Of a DNA stretch of 64,000 bases, positions 51,142-59,084 are shown piece by piece. How positions within the stretch are numbered: position 1 is the stretch's first letter; each line of letters starts with the position of its first letter. The notes beneath the pieces are model-generated. The model made no database searches, was not told the origin of the DNA, and saw only the letters and a program-made list of their open reading frames with translations. The position numbers and the translations under genes are program-made. This DNA is from Paenibacillus sp. sptzw28 (GTDB lineage Bacteria; Bacillota; Bacilli; Paenibacillales; Paenibacillaceae), in assembly GCF_019550795.1 (NCBI RefSeq), contig NZ_CP080545.1:1383501-1447500 (forward strand). The letters are read 5' to 3'.

Positions 51142-51732
51142 TTATTGATGCTTCCTTCTGATTTTCATACCGATTAAAAATACTATAGCTAATACAACCG
51201 CAATGCCCCCAACGAAAATTTCCATATCATAATCCTTATTTGAAATCTGCTTCATCTCGCCTTCAAGGTTTACCTGCTTATCAACTTCCTGTCCCTCACC
51301 TATCAGCTTCAAATCTTCTCCTGCATTTGATAATTCCGCAGTACGACTGCAATAACTTGTATATAACTCACCGTTATCAGTCTTATACACATAAACAAGA
51401 TATGACTTACCTTCTTCAAAGACGAACCCGCAAGACATATCATGTCCAAAGTCATAAACGATAATTTGCGATTGCTTTACGCCCTTCCATGCCCTATCAA
51501 CTTCAAACAAGTTAGCATCCCTGTACTCGATTGCCCCGACAACACCTTGTTGCTTCCGTTCTTGCTTAACCTTTATCACTTTCCCTACGAAAACCGCTTC
51601 TGCTTTTTCTAATGCGGTTTTAGGGTCTGGGTTGTTAGCACAAGAACAAGCGTAAGCCTTATTTGGTAAAATTACCCCAAAACTGCTAATCACAAGTATT
51701 ACTGATAGCAATACAAATAAATATTTTCTCAT
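51142..51732 (-). CDS. Membrane-anchored TIMP/NTR-like protein
   Basis: 196 residues. Signal peptide ending at NKAYACSCA; the mature protein would begin with Cys-x-Cys. Features are KTALEKAEAVFVGKVIKV, FEVDRAWKGV, GKSYLVYVY and SYCSRTAELS, followed by a C-terminal membrane segment (EIFVGGIAVVLAIVFLIGM) and a basic tail. This is the pattern of bacterial proteins distantly like tissue inhibitors of metalloproteinases (netrin fold). ATG 51732 has AGGTGAT upstream; another ATG 30 bp earlier has none. Function is unknown; peptidase inhibition is only a possibility. Confidence 0.65.
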   Translation of the reverse strand: MRKYLFVLLSVILVISSFGVILPNKAYACSCANNPDPKTALEKAEAVFVGKVIKVKQERKQQGVVGAIEYRDANLFEVDRAWKGVKQSQIIVYDFGHDMSCGFVFEEGKSYLVYVYKTDNGELYTSYCSRTAELSNAGEDLKLIGEGQEVDKQVNLEGEMKQISNKDYDMEIFVGGIAVVLAIVFLIGMKIRRKHQ

Positions 51733-52516
51733 ACCATCACCTACATTATTTGATTCGTTCATAATCTAAACGTCCCTTTAGTGTACATTGTTTCACAGTT
51801 TATAATGTAATAAATGGAAAATTTATAGTCGGTCACTGGAACCTTGACGTGCTATCGATATGATGAGAAAAAGAAATGCTATGCTGGTTTCAATGATGAC
51901 CAGTCAATGCTTAAAGCTGAAAAAACCGCCGAGCAAATTAATAATCAGTAATCTATAGTTGAATATGTGTTGCACTAACGGGTTCAATATTTATGCAATT
52001 TCTGCATATGAGTTAAGGCGATAAGAAAAGACCATTCAATATATGGTGAAACAAGAACAAAATTAAAGTTATCATTATCCCGCTATTTTCTCATTATGAA
52101 ACGACGAGAGCTGTGTCACGCGGGTTCTCAGGTTTTTACTTTATAATTTTTTGTGAACCATCACACTAGGACATCTTCACTCCGATGGAGAAAACTACGT
52201 CCGATCAGTTTATTGATCTGGTGGGCTTTGTTTGTGTTTAACAAATTGGAGGGTTCGCGAAATAAGTTGTCTATATTGTGCTATTATAAGTCCGAAAAAT
52301 CGAGGTATGCTTGTCATTCTTGAACTACAATGCAAGATGAATGCGTAAAGCTGAGAAGTAATATGAGGATTGTCTGTCACACATTTAGAATGCTACAATG
52401 AACGGCGTCCGCTCTCCATCAACGCACAGTTTGACTGGTTCGGATAACAAGTATTAGAGTAGGTCGCTGATGATGGTATGAGTATTATTTATAGTAATTC
52501 CTAGGAGCGTGAGAAA
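51733..52516. other. Gap with a gene-tail fragment
   Basis: A plus-strand tail at about 51826-51951 reads CYRYDEKKKCYAGFNDDQSM and looks coding but has no start. CTAACGGG follows at 51974. The string TCACTCCGATGGAG near 52180 also occurs near 41393. No RNA gene or clear promoter for the GH3 gene was found. Confidence 0.35.
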
Positions 52517-55432
52517 ATGACAATCGAAAAGACCTGTCTTTATTGGGATTTCAATATGCCTCTCGAGGACCGTGTGAACGACTTGATTGCACAACTGACA
52601 CTGGATGAGAAAATTGGGCTTATGCCACAGTACCAGATCGCAATAGACCGTCTGGGCGTGCGGGCGTACAAGCATGGTACGGAGGCGGCACACGGCATGG
52701 CATGGCTCGGGGAAGCGACGAGTTATCCTCAGCCGATCGGTCTCGCTTGTACGTGGGATAGCGAGTTGCTTAAGAGAATCGGCGGCGCGATTGGGGACGA
52801 AGCTCGCGGCTTTTACAAGCGGAATCCGAATCTTAACGGCTTGACGCTGTGGGCGCCGACGGTCGACATGGAGCGCGACCCTCGATGGGGCCGGACGGAA
52901 GAAGCGTATGGCGAAGATCCGGTTTTGGCCGGCAAACTAGCCGCCGCGCTCACGCAGGGCATTCAGGGGGACCATCCTTTTTTCTTGAAGGCCGTTGCCA
53001 CGCTGAAGCATTTTATTGGTAACAATAATGAGGCAGGAAGAAGCGATACATCTGTCAGCCTCGATCCGCGCAACCTGCGCGAGTATTACTTGAAGGCGTT
53101 CGAGATCCCGTTCAAAGAAGGCGGAGCCCAGTCGATGATGACGGCATACAATGCGATCAACGGAGTGCCGGCGAACCTCAGCGAGCTCGTGATCGACATC
53201 GTTAAACGCGAATGGGGAATGAATGGCTTTGTCGTTAGCGATGCTTTCGACGTAACGGGCACGGTGCGGGATCATCACCACGTAGAGACGCTGAAGGAAG
53301 CGGTGGCCCGGTCGATCCGGGACGGCGGAATCGACAGTATTACGGACGAAGCAGCAGCAGTGACGGAAGCGATCCGCGAGGCATTAGAGGACGGGCTATT
53401 GACAGAAAATGATCTGGATACCGCTCTTCGGAACACGTTTCGCGTCCGTTTCCGACTCGGGGAGTTCGACCCGTCGGAACGGAATCCATATGATGCGATC
53501 GACGAATCGGCGATCCTCCATCCAGAGCACGCGGAGTTGGCGAAGGAGGCGGCGCAGAAAGCTGTCGTACTGCTCAAGAACGACGGGCGGACGCTGCCGC
53601 TGCAGGCTGACAAGCTAAGCAAGGTTGCCGTCATCGGCCCGCTTGCCGATGTTGTTTATCGAGACTGGTACAGCGGATCATTGCCATATGCGGTTACCCC
53701 GCTGCAGGGAATTCGCGAGAGGCTGGCGGCGGAGGGAAAAGGCGCCGAAACGACATACTCCGCCGGCACTGATCGAGTGCGCATTAAGGCTGTTCGTAGC
53801 AGGCGGTATGTCCGGCTCAGCGACGATTCAAAGGCCCCTCTCGCTGCTCGCGCGGAGAGGCCGGAAGAAGGCGACATTTTCGAGATATCGGACTGGGGCT
53901 GGGATAGCCATACATTAATTGCGTTACGTAATAACCTCTATGTGACAACAGACGACAAGAACTTGCAAGCGTCGGCTCATCGGATTTGGGAATGGTTTAC
54001 GAAGGAAGTGTTCCAGATACGACCTGTGGATCAGGACAGTTCGCTAGTTACCGCCTCGACCTGGAACGGAACGCCTGTAACGGTTGATGAAGAGACAGGT
54101 GTACTGCTCGTCGGTGACGGCCAAGCGGCTGAGACCGCGAATGATATTAACGTCGGAGGCGCAGCCGAGGTGGGGAGTTCGGTTGTTGGAACGCATGCGG
54201 ACACGTTCGAGTTTGAATGCGTGTCGAGCGGCTTGGACGCGGCAGTCGAATCGGCTCGCGGCGCCGATGCGGCGATCGTGTTTGTCGGCAATCATCCGCT
54301 GATCAACGGCAAGGAGACGATGGATCGGCCCGACATCAAGCTGGCGGAATCGCAGGAAAAGCTGGCGCTTGCGGTAATTGAGGAGAATCCGAACACGATT
54401 GTAGTGGTCGTCGGTAGCTACCCGTTCGCCTTGAACGCTTTACAGGAGAAGGCGAAGGCGATTATCTACACGTCCCATGCGGGTCAGGAACTTGGCCGTG
54501 CCGTTGCGGACGTTCTGTTCGGCAATGTCAATCCCGCAGGCCGAGTGAACATGACGTGGTACAAGTCCGTCGATCAGCTTCCGCCATTCATGGACTACGA
54601 CATCATCCGTGGCTGCCGAACGTATCAATATTTTGAAGGCAAACCGCTATATCCGTTCGGACACGGCCTTTCGTACAGCGAATTCCGTTACGAAGCCTTG
54701 CAGTTGTCGCCGAACCGCGCTGAGGCCGGGACTGACACGGCAGTCCAGGTTGCCTGCCGTGTGACGAACATAAGCGACTGTGAGGGTGAAGAGGTCGTGC
54801 AGCTTTATGTTCGTGCTGACAAATCCCGGGTCAAGCGCCCGCGCCTTCAGCTGGTGGACTTCAAACGTATTGCTCTGGCTCCGGGAGAGTCTGCGGAGGT
54901 GACGTTCCAACTACAGCTCGAATCGCTGGCCATCTGGGATGTAACGCGCGACCGATTCTGCTTAGAAAGCGGAACGTACACGGTCATGCTCGGCGCTTCC
55001 TCCGCCGATTTGCGGCTTGAAGGCAGCCTTACAGTCGCCGGGGAGACGATTCCGCCGCGTGACCTTACGAGGGTGACTCGGGCCGCAAACTACGATGCGT
55101 ATCAAGGCATTCATCTCGGTGAATGTATCGAAGGCGGGAGCGCCGCAGCCGTACACGGCAATAGGGGCTGGCTTGCATTCCATGACGCAGAACTCGGTGC
55201 TGGCATCTCCGCGGTCGAGCTGCGGGCCGCCGCCACTGAGAATGCAGTGGTTGAAGTTCGGTTGGATGGACCGGACGGTCCAGTCGCAGGTAAGTGCAAG
55301 ATTCCGACTGGCGGAGAACAGGACTGGCGGAGCCTCACTTGCGGGCTGACGGGCGCTTCCGGCAGGCGCGACGTGTACCTAGTCTTGGATGGGCCAGTGT
55401 CTCTCGGTTGGTTCCGAATGATGGCCGATTAA
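52517..55432 (+). CDS. GH3 beta-glucosidase/beta-xylosidase with C-terminal CBM6-like module
   Basis: 971 residues, no signal peptide, so cytoplasmic. The GH3 N-domain (residues 15-300) has the sugar-binding PTVDMERDPRWGRTEEAYGEDP, the KHFIGNN motif and the nucleophile Asp in GFVVSDAFD. The C-domain begins LAKEAAQKAVVLLKNDGRTLPL. An insertion with a beta-trefoil or fascin-like look lies at about 425-560. The Fn3-like domain is near 740-840, and a final CBM6-like module near 860-970. TAGGAGCG precedes the ATG. It would cleave short oligosaccharides released by the secreted GH5/CE2 enzymes and imported by the ABC system downstream. Confidence 0.92.
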   Translation: MTIEKTCLYWDFNMPLEDRVNDLIAQLTLDEKIGLMPQYQIAIDRLGVRAYKHGTEAAHGMAWLGEATSYPQPIGLACTWDSELLKRIGGAIGDEARGFYKRNPNLNGLTLWAPTVDMERDPRWGRTEEAYGEDPVLAGKLAAALTQGIQGDHPFFLKAVATLKHFIGNNNEAGRSDTSVSLDPRNLREYYLKAFEIPFKEGGAQSMMTAYNAINGVPANLSELVIDIVKREWGMNGFVVSDAFDVTGTVRDHHHVETLKEAVARSIRDGGIDSITDEAAAVTEAIREALEDGLLTENDLDTALRNTFRVRFRLGEFDPSERNPYDAIDESAILHPEHAELAKEAAQKAVVLLKNDGRTLPLQADKLSKVAVIGPLADVVYRDWYSGSLPYAVTPLQGIRERLAAEGKGAETTYSAGTDRVRIKAVRSRRYVRLSDDSKAPLAARAERPEEGDIFEISDWGWDSHTLIALRNNLYVTTDDKNLQASAHRIWEWFTKEVFQIRPVDQDSSLVTASTWNGTPVTVDEETGVLLVGDGQAAETANDINVGGAAEVGSSVVGTHADTFEFECVSSGLDAAVESARGADAAIVFVGNHPLINGKETMDRPDIKLAESQEKLALAVIEENPNTIVVVVGSYPFALNALQEKAKAIIYTSHAGQELGRAVADVLFGNVNPAGRVNMTWYKSVDQLPPFMDYDIIRGCRTYQYFEGKPLYPFGHGLSYSEFRYEALQLSPNRAEAGTDTAVQVACRVTNISDCEGEEVVQLYVRADKSRVKRPRLQLVDFKRIALAPGESAEVTFQLQLESLAIWDVTRDRFCLESGTYTVMLGASSADLRLEGSLTVAGETIPPRDLTRVTRAANYDAYQGIHLGECIEGGSAAAVHGNRGWLAFHDAELGAGISAVELRAAATENAVVEVRLDGPDGPVAGKCKIPTGGEQDWRSLTCGLTGASGRRDVYLVLDGPVSLGWFRMMAD

Positions 55433-55546
55433 ATATAAATAAAGTTCCGGTATGCATGGCATTCAAGTAAGGGGCGATGGCGATGCTCCTATTTCAATCG
55501 GGTACTTTCCTACGAAGCGAAGCAAATGGAGTCTTGATCGGTGCAG

Positions 55547-55590
55547 CTCCTTACAGTAAGTTCCTAATAGTAGGAACTTACTGTAAGGGG
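55547..55590 (+). other. Long perfect hairpin after the GH3 gene
   Basis: CCTTACAGTAAGTTCCTA (55549-55566), loop ATAG, TAGGAACTTACTGTAAGG (55571-55588): 18 perfect pairs, two more outside. Each arm contains the short palindrome CTTAC-A/T-GTAAG. No T-run. The gap from 55433 to 56114 otherwise holds nothing recognised. Confidence 0.75.
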
Positions 55591-56114
55591 TGCTCTAAAA
55601 CTGATTAAACCCTTGCTGAAGTCGCTCGATCAGATGCTTAGAGTGCGTGTAATAATCAAAGTTAATTCAGCTGCCCCTTAGGAGGACCTACATTGGTTTG
55701 ACCCGTTATTGGACGAGTATTGAAAGCGGTAGGGGCGCGTTTATACTCAATCAGAGGCCTTCCACTTTGAATTAATAAAGGAAGATATTGCGTCAGAATG
55801 GTATTTTGAGGTCGATATTTATCTAATGGCGCCTTGCTTTGCCCCCAGTAGGATTGACGGACTCCTTCGTTTGATAGCCCAAACGAGAGTCTACCCCTCT
55901 AGGAAATTTATATAAATCATTAGAATTAACTCCTCTACTTTCTTCCGTTCCTAATGAAATCATTTTCCTTAAAAGATGAAGGTCGTATGAAAAGACCTTC
56001 AGCGATATAGATTGCGAAACTCTGAAGTGAATAGGTTAAGCTATTTGGTTTGATCCGATTGCCACATCGTGATAGACGTTCTCCAGACTAGTGTATCTTT
56101 TGTTCCATCGCGCA

Positions 56115-57056
56115 TCACCGATGCTGCCTATAGGCCTTGGGGGATAGTCCATAGGCTTTGGAAAACTGACGAGTGAAATAATTGCTATCGTTAAACCCGC
56201 ATTCGTATGAAATTTTCGTGATGGGGAGTCCGCTTTGCCTCAACAACATACGCGCGCGCTCCAAACGAAGTCGTTGCAGGTATGAAATAGGAGTCGTTTG
56301 ATAATAAGATTGAAAAATCCGATTCAGATGCCGAACCGAAATATTGGATCTGGCCGCGACTTCCTCCAGAGTAAGGGGCTCAAGATAATGATCTTCAATG
56401 TAGGAGATCGCACTCGCCAGATGCATCAGATTGCTGTCCGTGTCGTTCTCCTGATTGTCATACTGTCTGGACAAATAGACGACGAGCTCCATAAACAGGG
56501 AAATGAGCATCGTCTGATAGCCCTGATTCTTGCTGTTATATTCGTTGATCATGTAGGAGATAATCGATGCGACGTGTTCCATGCTTGGAATCGACAAACT
56601 AAGCCCGCTTTGAAAAGAATGAATATTGCGATAAAACGGCTCCAAAACAAAAAGTGCCTGAAAGCCGTTGGAGGTCATTAAATCCGGACCGGCGCTTCGA
56701 AGTATTTCGGGCCGGAACATAATATTGCAAATTTTGAATTCATGAGGATTTTTGTAAGCATGAGAGGTAGGGCCGTTAATGACAAATACGTTCCCCTTCT
56801 TAATAAAATAAGTTTCAGAATTGACGATATGCGTAGCGTTCCCGTTCAATACGATCACGAGTTCGGTGAAGTCCTCATGCTTATGAAGGTGCATATCCTC
56901 TTCGTGCCCGCCATATTGAATAAAAAACGGAAATTGCTCGTCTTTGGTAAACCAGTTCAAATAAACGGTATCCATGATATCGTCTTTAATTGATGGCAAC
57001 TTGAGCATGCAGTTCGACTTCATGTTGCTTCCTCGTCCGGTTGATTTGACATCCAT
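56115..57056 (-). CDS. AraC family transcriptional regulator of the polysaccharide region
   Basis: 313 residues from ATG 57056, which has AAAGGAG 6 nt upstream; an ATG 39 bp earlier lacks a site. The N-terminal cupin has HLHKHEDFTELVIVLNGNATHIVN and IKKGNVFVINGPTSHAYKNP. The C-terminal double helix-turn-helix reads LTLEEVAARSNISVRHLNRIFQSYY and ITKISYECGFNDSNYFTRQFSKAYGLSPKAYR. It is close to RhaS-like sugar regulators. It sits between the GH3 gene and the ABC operon. Its promoter block is shared with the GH5 gene, which suggests that it controls both itself and GH5. Confidence 0.88.
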   Translation of the reverse strand: MDVKSTGRGSNMKSNCMLKLPSIKDDIMDTVYLNWFTKDEQFPFFIQYGGHEEDMHLHKHEDFTELVIVLNGNATHIVNSETYFIKKGNVFVINGPTSHAYKNPHEFKICNIMFRPEILRSAGPDLMTSNGFQALFVLEPFYRNIHSFQSGLSLSIPSMEHVASIISYMINEYNSKNQGYQTMLISLFMELVVYLSRQYDNQENDTDSNLMHLASAISYIEDHYLEPLTLEEVAARSNISVRHLNRIFQSYYQTTPISYLQRLRLERARMLLRQSGLPITKISYECGFNDSNYFTRQFSKAYGLSPKAYRQHR

Positions 57057-57089
57057 CAACACTCCTTTTTCTGTGGTAAATGAATGCGG

Positions 57090-57175
57090 TAACATTTTTA
57101 TTTTAACCGTGTGAAATTATTGATCATACAATCAAAAATGTACTAAAAAACATATCAAAAATCGTTATTTAAGAA
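57090..57175 (-). promoter_or_regulatory. Conserved promoter block of the AraC gene
   Basis: On the minus strand: TTTTTAGTACATTTTTGATT, then GTATGATCA, CACACGG and TAAAAT (probable -10). It aligns over about 75 bp with the block before the GH5 gene, with the same spacing. Confidence 0.6.
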
Positions 57176-57604
57176 ACTAAGGGCATGCGGATGGACCTTG
57201 AATCCGTGATGCCCGCATGCCCCAACTCCCATTGAGGGGATTATATGGACAAAAGTAATCCCAAACGCCATTTTGTTAATTTGATATCAAGGATTCAATA
57301 TAACTGGATCATGACTAAATGATGCTATATTCATGTCTATAAAATGAAGGTTTTCGTTAATTTTTTACAATATTATATTAAAGGAGCAAGGAGTGACACG
57401 ATATGGATTTCGTCCCATGCGCGATTTGAAATGGATTTGACACCGCTTTCAACTGTGTTCAGGGAAGTTGAAGCGGCCAGGAGGTGATAGGTGCGGAATG
57501 GATAGCAGCACAAGTTGAATGGCTTAGTTGGTTCGACTTTAAACCGCTTCATTAACATTGCATCAAAGTGACAGCGATTACATTTCAATTATAGGGGGAT
57601 GGAA
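57176..57604. other. Leader region of the second sugar ABC operon
   Basis: About 430 bp. A mini-frame MDFVPCAI at 57403-57429 has AAGGAG 9 nt upstream and could be translated. TTTACAATATTATATT near 57363 contains -10-like boxes. No larger gene is convincing. Confidence 0.35.
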
Positions 57605-58999
57605 ATGAACAACAAAAAACTGGTTATGTTGCTTGTTAGTCTGATGTTGATTTTTTCTTTAGCGGCTTGCAGCAGCGGAAGCAACAGCAAAAACGATCCA
57701 GGAAGCACCAATGCAGTTACCGAGAAGGCATCAAACGATCCGGGGACGACGAATACTTCCAAGGAGACGAATGACGCTCCAGTGGCAAATTCGAACGAAA
57801 CGCCGGAGATGGATTTCGATATGGGCGGCAGAACAATCAAGATTGTAAATTTCTGGAGCTTGGAAATCCCAGAAGATAATCCTGATAATATTCAAAGGAA
57901 AAAGAATCTGGAAGCCCTAATGAAGAAACATAATTTCAAGGTTGAATACGTTGTCATTGATGGCGCCGAGTACCAGAAAAAGGTTACGGCATCGTTGCTT
58001 GCCGGCGAACCGGTAGGCGATCTCATTGCAGTAAGCAAATCGTACACCATTCCAACGCTGGCAAGTCAAGATCTGTTGTGGCCGGTTGACGAATACACGA
58101 AGAATACAAAAGTGTTCAATCCGGATGTAACCAATACAATTATGCAGTATAACGGGAGAGGGTATGGTTTTGGCGGATATACAATGGGAGCGACGGGTTA
58201 CTTCTACAACCGCACATTAATGAAAGATCTCGGCATGAAACCGCTTCAAGAATATATTGATGAAGATAACTGGAATTGGGAAACGTTCGTACAAGTGGTC
58301 AAAGAGGCTAATAAAGATACGAATAACGATGGAAAGCTTGATAGATGGGGATTGGCAGGCGCCGGCGTTTTGGATTCAGCGCTTGCCTCCAACGAGACAA
58401 GCTTGACGAAGGGGGATAAGCAGAACCTGGACGATCCTAGAACCGTCGAAGTCTTGAATTTCCTATCCAAGCTGAATACCGATAAACTCGTCAGACCTTC
58501 AGAGGGCGGCGATTGGACGGAGCCAAGTCAATTTTTCCGTCAAGGCAACACGTTGTTGTATTTATCTGGAAATTATGAGGCGGAAGCTTTGAAGAAAGAC
58601 ATGAAGGACTTCGATATCGGCTTTATTCCTTTCCCTAAAGGGCCGAATGGAACTTCCTACAATACACCTGATACCAATCCAGGGGCAATGGTAATTCCGA
58701 AGGCAACGAAGAATCCGGAGCAGCTCATGTATATCTGGGAGAAAATTGAAACCTACGATTCGGTTTACGACTATCCTGGTCAGGACTGGTACGAGAGATC
58801 GTTTGACAACGAAGATGATATCAACAATGTTAAATTAGCGAGTAAGCGATTTAATTTTGACAGTCTGGGCACCTTCCCAAATATGCCTTATTATGCGTTC
58901 GCTGATGAGATTAGCGAAGGCCAATCCGTATCCACGGTCATCGAGAAGTATAAAGCGCCTTTCCAGGCGGCGATTGATGAAGTTTACAAGAAGAAGTAA
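57605..58999 (+). CDS. Extracellular sugar-binding lipoprotein
   Basis: 464 residues from ATG 57605, 6 nt after GGGGG. Signal peptide with lipobox SLAAC (Cys about residue 22), then a Ser/Asn/Thr linker and a family-1 binding protein of usual length. Examples of matching blocks are TVKIVNFWSLEIPEDN-like ILKIVNFW, GYFYNRTLMKDLGMKP and AMVIPKATKNPEQLMYIWEKI. It would be anchored outside and bind an oligosaccharide for the permeases encoded downstream. The gene is followed by a long hairpin before a second binding protein. Confidence 0.9.
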   Translation: MNNKKLVMLLVSLMLIFSLAACSSGSNSKNDPGSTNAVTEKASNDPGTTNTSKETNDAPVANSNETPEMDFDMGGRTIKIVNFWSLEIPEDNPDNIQRKKNLEALMKKHNFKVEYVVIDGAEYQKKVTASLLAGEPVGDLIAVSKSYTIPTLASQDLLWPVDEYTKNTKVFNPDVTNTIMQYNGRGYGFGGYTMGATGYFYNRTLMKDLGMKPLQEYIDEDNWNWETFVQVVKEANKDTNNDGKLDRWGLAGAGVLDSALASNETSLTKGDKQNLDDPRTVEVLNFLSKLNTDKLVRPSEGGDWTEPSQFFRQGNTLLYLSGNYEAEALKKDMKDFDIGFIPFPKGPNGTSYNTPDTNPGAMVIPKATKNPEQLMYIWEKIETYDSVYDYPGQDWYERSFDNEDDINNVKLASKRFNFDSLGTFPNMPYYAFADEISEGQSVSTVIEKYKAPFQAAIDEVYKKK

Positions 59000-59014
59000 C
59001 GATTGAAGTGAAAT

Positions 59015-59052
59015 CAAACAGTCCGCATCTAGTTAATAATGTGGACTGTTTG
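59015..59052 (+). other. 14-bp intercistronic hairpin
   Basis: CAAACAGTCCGCAT (59015-59028) and ATGTGGACTGTTTG (59039-59052) pair with one G-U. AATTTCAC follows, so not a classical terminator. It may protect or partly terminate the binding-protein transcript. Confidence 0.65.
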
Positions 59053-59084
59053 AATTTCACTCTTGCCGCGGGAGGGGAGCAGAA

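Noticed and set aside
52170..52200. Shared string TCACTCCGATGGAG at about 41393 and 52180 as transposon ends
   Set aside because: Only 14-15 bases match, with no inverted partner and no flanking repeat.
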